Assembly (NCBI RefSeq): GCF_000315915.1
Contig: NC_020186.1
Coordinates: 992,001-1,056,000, forward strand
Origin: Henningerozyma blattae CBS 6284
Lineage: Eukaryota; Ascomycota; Saccharomycetes; Saccharomycetales; Saccharomycetaceae
Direction of reading: 5' to 3'
DNA length: 64,000 bases
Shown: one piece after another, positions 10,234 through 18,225 of the stretch
Position numbering within the stretch: the first letter of the stretch is position 1
How the letters are laid out: each line of letters opens with the position of its first letter
Translations under genes and position numbers: made by a program
Notes under the pieces: model-generated
Told to the model about the DNA's origin: nothing
Databases searched by the model: none
Seen by the model: the letters and a program-made list of their open reading frames with translations, nothing else

Positions 10234-11046
10234 ATGAATAATATCGCAAGAAAGTTATTAAGGGAATGGAAATATCTTATACGTCACTCTCCTGAGTCTC
10301 AAAAACTTTTCTTTTTGAAACCACAAGATTCAGATATCCACCTGTGGCATCTGGTGCTTTCTCACCCACAAACAGGTATGGAAATATATCTTGTGTTATA
10401 TATCAATATAGATGAACTTCGAGACATTAAGAGAAATAATTTTAATAGTCATGGCCATGCTTTTAATAACAATGGTGTTAATTCCAATAGCATTATCATG
10501 AGATGTATTACACCAAATTTGATATGTCCTATAAATAAGAATATCTCAGTAACTCATTTACGAGTCCTGTTAAAGGAAAATGGATTCAATGGATTAATTC
10601 ACTTTTTATGGTCAAAATTTTTCGATCCCATTAATGACACTAGGTTTTGTACAAACAATAATATTCAGAAACTGTGCAAATTGGGCTACATTTGGAATAG
10701 GACAATGTCAAGAAGCTTTAGAAGTTTGTTTCCTGAAATTATTGGAACCTTACAACAGGGTGATTACCTATTTGTAAAGGAATACTCTAAACGATTAAGA
10801 ATGGATATCAATAATGATATTTTTGGGACCTGCAATGTATCAACTGATTATAACAATGATATAAACACTTCTACCATGAATACCTCCATTGAAATTCCAT
10901 GTTTAAGTACCAATCCCTCTGATATTCTAGCTTGTGACTCTACCCCCTCACAGCCATTATTTTCTAATAACTTTGGCCAAAAGAGACTACAGCATGATGA
11001 TTCAACCAACACTTTTAATAAAAATAAGCGTTCAAGAAACTCTTGA
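10234..11046 (+). CDS. UBS1: E2-related regulator of Cdc34
   Basis: The 270-residue protein resembles S. cerevisiae Ubs1 (277 residues, from memory), a positive regulator of the ubiquitin-conjugating enzyme Cdc34. The N-terminal half has a degenerate E2-like fold: a helix (NIARKLLREWKYLIRHSPESQKL), then LWHLVLSHPQTGMEIYLVLYINI, which resembles the WH-x-GP region of E2 enzymes, and later FNGLIHFLWSKFFDP. I see no catalytic cysteine in an E2-type HPN context, so it should not be an active conjugating enzyme. The C-terminal tail (about 200-270) is Asn/Ser/Thr-rich and ends in basic KNKRSRNS, possibly a nuclear signal. Identity rests on weak similarity and on position between YPL109C and PEX32, where YBR165W falls in the merged ancestral order. 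Confidence 0.78.
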   Translation: MNNIARKLLREWKYLIRHSPESQKLFFLKPQDSDIHLWHLVLSHPQTGMEIYLVLYINIDELRDIKRNNFNSHGHAFNNNGVNSNSIIMRCITPNLICPINKNISVTHLRVLLKENGFNGLIHFLWSKFFDPINDTRFCTNNNIQKLCKLGYIWNRTMSRSFRSLFPEIIGTLQQGDYLFVKEYSKRLRMDINNDIFGTCNVSTDYNNDINTSTMNTSIEIPCLSTNPSDILACDSTPSQPLFSNNFGQKRLQHDDSTNTFNKNKRSRNS

Positions 11047-11622
11047 ACGTAAATTCATAATCAATAAATTCAATAATATCAATATCACCCAAGCTAGAAA
11101 TTATTAGCCAAAGAAGACATACAAATTCACCCTATCACTCATATTCAAATTTGCATTTAATTTTATCATTTCAATAGCACTTATATCTTAGCATTTACAC
11201 TTTTACTTTATAAAATTTTCTTTTATTTATAGACAATTATTTCCGTCATTTTCATTTCTTTAATTAATTATTTTTGATATTTATCCTATGACCAGTTCAC
11301 AAAGTTGTCTTCAAAAATAGATATAAATGTTTGTCTCTCTCACCTTATCAATATTGGTGATCCTTAAAATAAATACAATCTTCAAAAATTGAAAAAATTA
11401 TCAACTTTGTTATTATTCAACTATTAATATGAAGAATGTATTTATTGGTATTTATTACTTTTCTAAGTATATATTCCGATTCATCGATGAGATTTTTCTT
11501 TTAAGAAAAATTGCATCAAATTGAAAAAAAAATTTTAGATAAAATTAATCTTTGCAATTGTATATGACACACACAATATATATATATATATAGCTATCTT
11601 AATAGATTAACACAATCAAAAT
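11047..11622. other. intergenic region UBS1 to YPL108W-like gene
   Basis: Very AT-rich, with an (AT)8 tract at 11576-11592 about 30 bases before the next ATG, a possible TATA element. No ORF or RNA gene is recognised. Confidence 0.5.
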
Positions 11623-12117
11623 ATGGGCATTCCAGAAGTTACTGAAGCTATATCTGCACAGGATGTCAATGAAGACTCATTCACAAAACTTAATGGTCGC
11701 AAGAACCAATCTGTCACCAAACCAGTAACAGTGGATTCTGAAACGGGTGAAATTCTTGTCCGTAGAGCTACAGGAAAAGCAAGAGTTCGTCGTGGTCAAA
11801 CTGAAGAAGAATATAACGAACAATTGCGTCAATATTTTACTGAAGAAAATGGACCAACTAGGACTGAGCCAAATTTTATGGATAATGTCAATGATTTTGA
11901 TGAAAAGTTAGATACTATGGATTTATCAATCAAACAAAATCGTTTACGTTTACAGGCTTATCCACAAAGAGCATATTATAGGAGAAATTATTCAATTTGT
12001 AAAGACTTGTGTTCAAAATTGATCCTCAAGGTGAAAGACATTCCTAAGATTCAGCGTGAACTTGAAGAATTAGAATATATGCAAAACCAATGCATGTTAC
12101 GCTTATCTAAAGAGTAA
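11623..12117 (+). CDS. YPL108W-like cytoplasmic protein of unknown function
   Basis: A 164-residue protein without a signal peptide or membrane segment. The N-terminus is polar. A conserved-looking core reads SETGEILVRRATGKARVRRGQTEEEYNEQL at about 38-70, rich in Arg and Gly. From about 90 onward it is helical and charged (FDEKLDTMDLSIKQNRLRLQAY, then ELEELEYMQNQCMLRLSKE), likely coiled coil. Length and position fit S. cerevisiae YPL108W (168 residues, from memory), which lies between YPL109C and SSE1 and has no firm function. I assign it by position more than by sequence. The clean start after an AT tract and the stop well before PEX32 support a real gene. Confidence 0.7.
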   Translation: MGIPEVTEAISAQDVNEDSFTKLNGRKNQSVTKPVTVDSETGEILVRRATGKARVRRGQTEEEYNEQLRQYFTEENGPTRTEPNFMDNVNDFDEKLDTMDLSIKQNRLRLQAYPQRAYYRRNYSICKDLCSKLILKVKDIPKIQRELEELEYMQNQCMLRLSKE

Positions 12118-12395
12118 ATTGGTGAGACGATAAAAGATCATGCTTTGGCTACATTTTAAACAAAATATGGTTCAAATTGTTGTAATGGTTATCTTTTTAT
12201 GTCAAATTTGCTGTAAATTCTTTGCGTTAATTTTTAAATACGGATTTCCACAGAATTGAAGAATTTCCCCATCTTAATCTAATTTAAAAACTACGAAATG
12301 ATAATACAATGTATAAAGAACACAGAGGTTAAAACAAGTCAGTATTTACTAACGTCACTATTACTATTATAATCTCAACCTCAATTATTTAATCA

Positions 12396-14294
12396 TTGAC
12401 AATGGCTTATAACAAGCAACTAGAAGCCAAGCTTGAACAGAAATATATTCATAATAAGGTGGTAACGGACCCTGAAATATCAGCAGCTCTCGCAAGAATA
12501 TATCCATTATTGATTATTATTAATACAACATTAGACAATATATTATGGATTTGTAATGACCATTGCCTTCCATTTATATATCTTTTAGCTATAGAAATCT
12601 GCCTAACCCCCTTAGATCATTCAAGGAATATTAAGAATATCACAAGCTATTCTTATAGAATGTGGTCAATTTTACAAACTTGGTTTGCATTAATGAGTTT
12701 AGTATTTCTTTCAACTTCGTTATGTTATTATATTGTTACTGTTTACAATGATTTGAAAAAATTAGAAGCTCCCACTTCAGAGGATATTTTAATTGCATTA
12801 AACTCGATGACAGAAAAATTAAAAGTCCTTAAAGTAGAAACTTTAAGGGGTTATTCAATTAATATGAATAAATTAATCGTCTACTTTTTTATTTTTATAC
12901 CAATTCAAATATTCTTAAACAATTCAGTTTTCAGTGAAAAATATTTACGACTATTTGCGTTATCTTTCTTATTCTTTCATTCTTCTTGGGTACAAACCAC
13001 TATTAAAATATTTTGGAGGTTAACTATTACTAGATACATATATTTTGCATTTTATTATCTATTAAACCCATTTGCATTTAAATGTCGTTGGCCAAGCATT
13101 AAAGGTTTGAACATTTATATTTCAAAAATTTCACCAAATGCTATAGCAGATTTACCATTTCCAGAATCATTTGAAATACTTTCTAATATTGAAGAGCAAA
13201 TTGCATTACTCAAAACGTATCCCAGAATAGATACTAATAATTCAATTTCTCTACCTTCTAACAGAAATGCAGAGACATCATCCACTAAACCAATTCATTC
13301 TGTGCCTGAAATTTCAGAATCTAATAATTTAACTCTGACAACTCCTGATATTTTACATAAGAGTATCTCAAATTCAGCCTCCATCACACGATCAATTCCA
13401 CCTGTACCAGGCACTATTTCAAAATCTCTTCCAAGATCTCTCCCACCTTTTCCAAATTCTGCCCCAGGGCCTGTGCCACAAACCTCATGCTTCACACCAA
13501 GGCCTACTCCACCAATTCCAAACTCTGCTCCAAAGCCATCTGTACCTGTGCTAAACCCTGCTGCAACATCTGTCTCACCTTTATCAAAATCTTCCTCCAG
13601 ACCTGTTCCCCCAATTCCTAATTCTATATCTAGTAGCACATCTCCACTAACCAATGCTGATAAGCCCACTTCTTCAGCAAGTGACTTAAATCCGCTAACA
13701 TCTGATTTAATAACAACACCAAAGGAAACTGTATCTTCTACAAGTGAAATTACCACAGAAAATAACCTTCTCGTGGAGTCGAATGATGAAACGATCTCTG
13801 CTAATAACGATAATAAATCTAATTCACAATCACTATTACCTTCTGAACCAACGAATAAAGATTCTAGTTTTTGTGCAACTGATTTACAATTGCCAAATTC
13901 TTCTCTTATTACCCCTTCCAATGGTTGTATCAGTGTCATAGATATTACCATTATGGAAAATCAAAGAAAATGGAGAGCTTTGGGATGGAGTGGTATTACG
14001 TTGAAATATGAAAGAGCAAATTTTACAATAAATCTGGATGACGAAACTTCGACAAAACAACTACCAGAACTTATTACTAACCAGAATCTTCAAGCCATTG
14101 TTTCTCCTTTAGAATTGCAAAATACCATGAATTCAATACCGGATTGGAAGTGGTTAGATAATGGCTGGGTAACATTCGATTGGGATTATATGGATACTGA
14201 TTGGAATTATCTTGGGAAAGTTGAATCGTTAGAATGTTTTACCCGTTCTAGAAAGTGGAAAAGACGTATATATTCTATTAAAACTAAGAAATGA
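12396..14294 (+). CDS. PEX32: peroxisomal/ER membrane protein, Pex24/Pex32 family
   Basis: Member of the Pex30/Pex31/Pex32 group, reticulon-like ER proteins at peroxisome contact sites that regulate peroxisome size and number. The N-terminal third carries hydrophobic segments at about 35-70, 88-115, 160-180 and 185-200. The C-terminus is a dysferlin domain in two parts: KWRALGWSGITLKYERANFTI, then PDWKWLDNGWVTFDWDYMDTDW to the end, with RSRKWKRRIY. Between them (about 290-510) is a Pro/Ser/Thr-rich linker with repeated PPIPNSxP motifs. This explains the length of 632 residues against about 413 for S. cerevisiae Pex32. Position (next to SSE, like YBR168W) supports PEX32 over PEX30 or PEX31. 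Start may be Met1 or Met3. Confidence 0.88.
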   Translation: MTMAYNKQLEAKLEQKYIHNKVVTDPEISAALARIYPLLIIINTTLDNILWICNDHCLPFIYLLAIEICLTPLDHSRNIKNITSYSYRMWSILQTWFALMSLVFLSTSLCYYIVTVYNDLKKLEAPTSEDILIALNSMTEKLKVLKVETLRGYSINMNKLIVYFFIFIPIQIFLNNSVFSEKYLRLFALSFLFFHSSWVQTTIKIFWRLTITRYIYFAFYYLLNPFAFKCRWPSIKGLNIYISKISPNAIADLPFPESFEILSNIEEQIALLKTYPRIDTNNSISLPSNRNAETSSTKPIHSVPEISESNNLTLTTPDILHKSISNSASITRSIPPVPGTISKSLPRSLPPFPNSAPGPVPQTSCFTPRPTPPIPNSAPKPSVPVLNPAATSVSPLSKSSSRPVPPIPNSISSSTSPLTNADKPTSSASDLNPLTSDLITTPKETVSSTSEITTENNLLVESNDETISANNDNKSNSQSLLPSEPTNKDSSFCATDLQLPNSSLITPSNGCISVIDITIMENQRKWRALGWSGITLKYERANFTINLDDETSTKQLPELITNQNLQAIVSPLELQNTMNSIPDWKWLDNGWVTFDWDYMDTDWNYLGKVESLECFTRSRKWKRRIYSIKTKK

Positions 14295-14601
14295 AGTATT
14301 CTTATGTGCTCTCTATTTGATACTTAACCTTAGATTTATGAACTACATAGCTATATTTTAAAAAGATACATAACTAAATATAATAAAGCATAACTATATT
14401 TAGAGTTGATTTGATGAGTATAAAATATGAGTAATAAAAGGAATGGAATATTTTTTTGTTCTTAAGGATTTTTATATTTCATACATAATACACAAAAGTA
14501 AATAATTTTTATAAGACATACATATTCATATTATCTATAACAAGGTGATTAAAATTAGTGATGATTGTAAGATTTGAAAATGATTAGCATATTATAATAA
14601 A
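14295..14601. other. short intergenic region between convergent PEX32 and SSE
   Basis: AT-rich 3' flanks only. Nothing else is seen. Confidence 0.5.
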
Positions 14602-16650
14602 TTAAGCACTCTTTTCATCAGATTCAGCCTTTTGAGCAGCTAATTTTTCGTGGAAGGCAGCCATCTTAGCAGCTTCGTCTTTAGCTTTCATGGCTTGTTT
14701 CTTTTCTTCTTGCTTGGATAAGTATCTACCTCTAATCATATTACCCAACATAGCTAATTCTTCGTACTTAGCAATGTATTTACCCTTTGTGGAATCATAA
14801 CCGTCATCGTATAACCATTCTTCGGCCTTTGCTAACATACCTTGTAATTTAGTCTTTTCAGCATCAGAAGCAAATTCAGCGTATTCTTCATCTAATTTAC
14901 CACGTAAAGAGTAAATGTATTCTTCCAAAGCGTTTTTACGGTCTTCAGTTTCAGCAACTAATTTATCTTGGGCAAACATTTCGTTTTCTTTTTCAATTAA
15001 TTCATTTAATTTGTCATCAGATAAAGCGAAAGTGCTAGCAACAATGTTCAAAGTATCTTTCTTGACAGTCTTGGTAACTTCTTTGAATTCTGGTTCGGCA
15101 TCTTCTGGAGAATCTTCTGGCAATGGGATTTCTTCCTTGACGATAATATCTTCAACAGTGTAAGCTTCTTCGATGGTGTGTAAACCGGATGGATCAGCTC
15201 TCAACTTTAATTTAACTGGGATAGAAGTTTGACCTTCTGGTAATTCAACACCGGTAATTTCCCAATCAGCAATGTGAACCTTGGTACCATGTGGTAATTC
15301 AGATGGAGTAGTGAAATCGGCAGACATTTTGAAGTCACCAGTTCTGTGTAAAGTGATCATCTTAGTAGATGGGAAGTTAGAGCCAGCAGCGAAGACTTCC
15401 ATAGATTCTTCATCTTCAACTTGTTTGTCCCAAGAGTAAGAGACAGAGTATGGGTGGTAATCTTCGAATTTGAATGGTCTAACTCTTAAAGTTGGAGAGT
15501 GGATGGCACAAATGAAAGCAGCACCCTTAGCAATAGCTTCATCTTGGTTCAAAGTTGTAGATAATGGCTTACCGAAAGCTTCAGAGATAGAGTTCTTCAA
15601 AGTTGGGATACGAGTAGTACCACCAATCAATTCAACGAAATCAATATCTTCTGGAGTTAATTTAGCCAAAGCCATTGCCTTAGTAACAGGTTCAGTGACA
15701 TGAGCCAATAATGGTTTAACTAATTCTTCCAATTCTTCACGAGTTAATTGAGAAGAACAATCGACATCGTTCATGACAGATTCGATGTTGAAAGGAGCAG
15801 CAGTGTTAGCAGACAAGACCTTCTTTAATTTTTCAGCAGCAGTTAAAACTCTGTTGTAAGCCTTGGCATTTTCTCTAATGTTAATCTTATATTTGGTCAA
15901 AAATTCATCAGCAAAATGTTCAGTGATGGCACGGTCGAAATCTCTACCACCGAAGTTCTTGTTGTAAGCAGTGGATAAGACCTTAGCTTCACCCTTCTTG
16001 AAAGCAACAATGGAACAAGTGTAAGAAGAGTGACCAATGTCAACAAAGGCAACAATTCTTGGCTTTTCAGAACCTTCTGGGAAATCAGTTTTGAAAATAC
16101 CGTAAGAGACAGCAGCGGCGGTGATGTCGTTGACAACTCTAACTGGGTTTAAACCAGCAATTCTAGCAGCGTCAGCAATGGTATAACGTTCTTCTTCGTT
16201 ATACCAGGCTGGAACAGCTAAACAAACATCAGTAATGTTAGCCTTAGAATCTTCAATGGCAGTGTGCTTCATTTTGTCCATGAACATACCAGCTAATTGA
16301 ACTGCAGAAAAAGTTTCTTGTTCACCAGCTAATCTAACTTGAGCACCAATCTTACCATCTTCCAATTTGACAAGTTTGGAGGTGAAGTATTTAGATTCGA
16401 ATTTTTCAAAATCAGTATCGTTGTAATCCAAACCAACAATTCTCTTCAAGTTGTCAACAGTGTTCTTAATGTTAGAAGTTTGCTTGTTCTTAGCAGCTTC
16501 ACCTAAGTATCTATTTTTTGGACCGAAACCAACCAAAGATGGGGTAGAACGGTTAGAGACTTCATTGACAACGATGTCAATACCTCTGTTTCTAGCAACA
16601 GCTAAGACGGAATTGTGGTTACCAAGATCTAAACCAAATGGAGTACTCAT
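14602..16650 (-). CDS. SSE1: Hsp110 nucleotide exchange factor, Sse1/Sse2 family
   Basis: Cytosolic Hsp110 acts as nucleotide exchange factor for Hsp70 (Ssa/Ssb) and holds unfolded substrates. The 682-residue protein (about 693 in S. cerevisiae) begins [20 protein letters not shown], the Hsp110 form of the Hsp70 ATPase start. It has the phosphate-binding loop region [13 protein letters not shown], the adenosine-site motif [15 protein letters not shown] and [13 protein letters not shown]. An acidic loop lies in the substrate-binding part, and the C-terminus is helical and Lys/Glu-rich. Codon use is strongly biased to preferred codons, which points to high expression. The locus corresponds to both SSE1 (YPL106C) and SSE2 (YBR169C) of S. 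cerevisiae; the symbol is therefore nominal. Heat-shock elements lie upstream. Confidence 0.95.
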   Translation of the reverse strand: MSTPFGLDLGNHNSVLAVARNRGIDIVVNEVSNRSTPSLVGFGPKNRYLGEAAKNKQTSNIKNTVDNLKRIVGLDYNDTDFEKFESKYFTSKLVKLEDGKIGAQVRLAGEQETFSAVQLAGMFMDKMKHTAIEDSKANITDVCLAVPAWYNEEERYTIADAARIAGLNPVRVVNDITAAAVSYGIFKTDFPEGSEKPRIVAFVDIGHSSYTCSIVAFKKGEAKVLSTAYNKNFGGRDFDRAITEHFADEFLTKYKINIRENAKAYNRVLTAAEKLKKVLSANTAAPFNIESVMNDVDCSSQLTREELEELVKPLLAHVTEPVTKAMALAKLTPEDIDFVELIGGTTRIPTLKNSISEAFGKPLSTTLNQDEAIAKGAAFICAIHSPTLRVRPFKFEDYHPYSVSYSWDKQVEDEESMEVFAAGSNFPSTKMITLHRTGDFKMSADFTTPSELPHGTKVHIADWEITGVELPEGQTSIPVKLKLRADPSGLHTIEEAYTVEDIIVKEEIPLPEDSPEDAEPEFKEVTKTVKKDTLNIVASTFALSDDKLNELIEKENEMFAQDKLVAETEDRKNALEEYIYSLRGKLDEEYAEFASDAEKTKLQGMLAKAEEWLYDDGYDSTKGKYIAKYEELAMLGNMIRGRYLSKQEEKKQAMKAKDEAAKMAAFHEKLAAQKAESDEKSA

Positions 16651-16788
16651 TTCTGTGTTTGTTTGCTTGAGTTTGCTATAGTGAAATCTTATAAGAGATT
16701 AAATAGAACTAGATCTGTTCTTTTTTCTTAAATATTCAATCACGAATATGCATTAACAGAGATTCCAAAAATTAGTTGTATAATAATA

Positions 16789-16796
16789 TTCTAGAA
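16789..16796. promoter_or_regulatory. heat-shock element TTCTAGAA
   Basis: A perfect inverted pair of nGAAn units, about 140 bases upstream of the SSE start. SSE genes are established Hsf1 targets. Confidence 0.65.
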
Positions 16797-16982
16797 TATT
16801 AATTATCATTCACTAGTCATCACAGAATATTTCATCCAAATTCATATATTTCGCGATGAGATATGTTCGAGGAAAGAACGGCAAAGAAGCCTAAAGAAAA
16901 AGATATTATTGTGGAAAAATTTTTCACCGTCTCAAATGACATACTAGTCGGAAAATATCGTCGAATTTCATGGAAAATAAAG

Positions 16983-16995
16983 GAATTTTCGGAAA
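16983..16995. promoter_or_regulatory. three-unit heat-shock element, one mismatch
   Basis: GAATTTTCGGAAA reads GAA-TT-TTC-GG-AAA, three alternating Hsf1 units with the last base-mismatched. It lies about 340 bases upstream of SSE. Confidence 0.45.
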
Positions 16996-17003
16996 CTATC
17001 GGA

Positions 17004-17059
17004 TTAGGGTTAAATACTATCATGTGTTATAGGGTGCAATACTCAAAGGTGTAGGGTTA
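17004..17059. promoter_or_regulatory. TAGGGT cluster, possible Tbf1 sites
   Basis: TTAGGGTT at 17004-17011 fits the Tbf1 motif ARCCCTAA on the other strand. TAGGGT recurs at about 17029 and 17052. They lie 200-250 bases before SEC66. Binding by Tbf1 is inference from the motif. Confidence 0.4.
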
Positions 17060-17255
17060 TATTTTTTAATAGTTTCGCGTTAAAGATGTGTTGGAAATTT
17101 TGTTAACTAGTAATAATAATGTTAAACAAGTATATGTTTAAATTATACTATAATATATATATACGAATAAATATTTATTTGGAAAACCCATTATTATAGT
17201 AAAAATTATCATATGCTAATTTATTAAAAATTGGAAAATAATACAGACTATTAGG

Positions 17256-17948
17256 ATGTCTTTCGAAAATAATAATACATTCACAGAGGCAAACAATGCC
17301 TTTAATGGCACTTTCAATGAAACCTTCAATAATGATAATTATTCAAATACTAACGGCACAGCCTTTGATGATACTAAATTAGAAGACTCAATCATGGCAG
17401 TCTCAGTCTATACTCCATTAATCTATGTTGGTATTTTATTAATATCTTTAATGGTCTTTGGGTCACAATACAGAAAGAATCAAGTGAAAAAATTGGCAAA
17501 ATTAAAATCAATCTTTGATGAACAAGAAGCAAAAGATTTATATTTTGAACTAAAGACATTGAACGAATCAGGCGAGACTAAAATCCATGACAAAGTCCTG
17601 AAAGCTGCCCTTTTGAATAGAGGTAGTGAAGCTATTAGGCGTTCTCTTAAATTAAAAGAATTAGCTCCACAAGTCGAAATCAATTATAAGACAGGATCTG
17701 TTGGTGAAGATTACTGGCAAAGATATCAAAATGAAGTTAAATTAATCGAGTTAGAATTCAAGGAAACTTTACAAGAAGCGGAATTACTGCAGCCTGGTTG
17801 GTCCCAAATGTTTGTTGTAGTTGCTAAAGAAATTTGTTTTAATCAAGCATTAGCTAGACGTTATCAATCTATTTTAAAAAGAAAAGAAGTTGCTATAGAA
17901 AAATGGGATTTAAAGTTAGATAATGATGGTAAATTGATTGAGAATTAG
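17256..17948 (+). CDS. SEC66: Sec63 complex subunit Sec66/Sec71
   Basis: Single-pass ER membrane subunit of the Sec62/63 complex for post-translational import into the ER. The 230-residue protein has an Asn/Thr-rich lumenal N-terminus (1-47) with several NxT/S sites, one membrane span at about 48-70 (VYTPLIYVGILLISLMVFGSQ), and a cytosolic domain. The cytosolic domain carries KAALLNRGSEAIRRSLKLKELAPQ, GEDYWQRYQNEVKLIELEFKETLQEAELLQPGW and FNQALARRYQSILKRKEV in pieces conserved with S. cerevisiae Sec66 (206 residues). It is divergent from SSE. In S. cerevisiae chromosome II, SEC66 (YBR171W) lies near SSE2, with NPL4 between them; NPL4 is absent here. Confidence 0.96.
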   Translation: MSFENNNTFTEANNAFNGTFNETFNNDNYSNTNGTAFDDTKLEDSIMAVSVYTPLIYVGILLISLMVFGSQYRKNQVKKLAKLKSIFDEQEAKDLYFELKTLNESGETKIHDKVLKAALLNRGSEAIRRSLKLKELAPQVEINYKTGSVGEDYWQRYQNEVKLIELEFKETLQEAELLQPGWSQMFVVVAKEICFNQALARRYQSILKRKEVAIEKWDLKLDNDGKLIEN

Positions 17949-18225
17949 TATTCGAAGCCAATATGTAGTCTATTTTCATCAGTTTGAGTGATTAATATTA
18001 TTGCTATACCTATTTAAGTTATATATGAGATTTTCAGTCATTATTAACTGATTAAATAGGTTTGAAATAGATGCATTTGTATTTGTACATCAAAATGAGC
18101 GTTAAATTGTGAGATGAATAAAAAATAAAAGGTTCATCATTTCAGGTGTTAAAACTGACAGAGCAAAATATATGTTATAAAAATGTCTGTATGATTACTA
18201 TGTAACACAATATATACATGCAGGA

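Larger units (their letters stand above)
16651..17255. other. divergent promoter region SSE / SEC66
   Basis: It holds heat-shock elements (16789-16796, 16983-16995) and TAGGGT repeats (17004-17059). Small overlapping ORFs on both strands here are not credible genes. Confidence 0.6.

Noticed and set aside
13295..13951. 218-residue minus-strand ORF opposite the PEX32 linker
   Set aside because: It is a Gly/Val/Glu-rich shadow of Pro/Ser/Thr codons in the linker.
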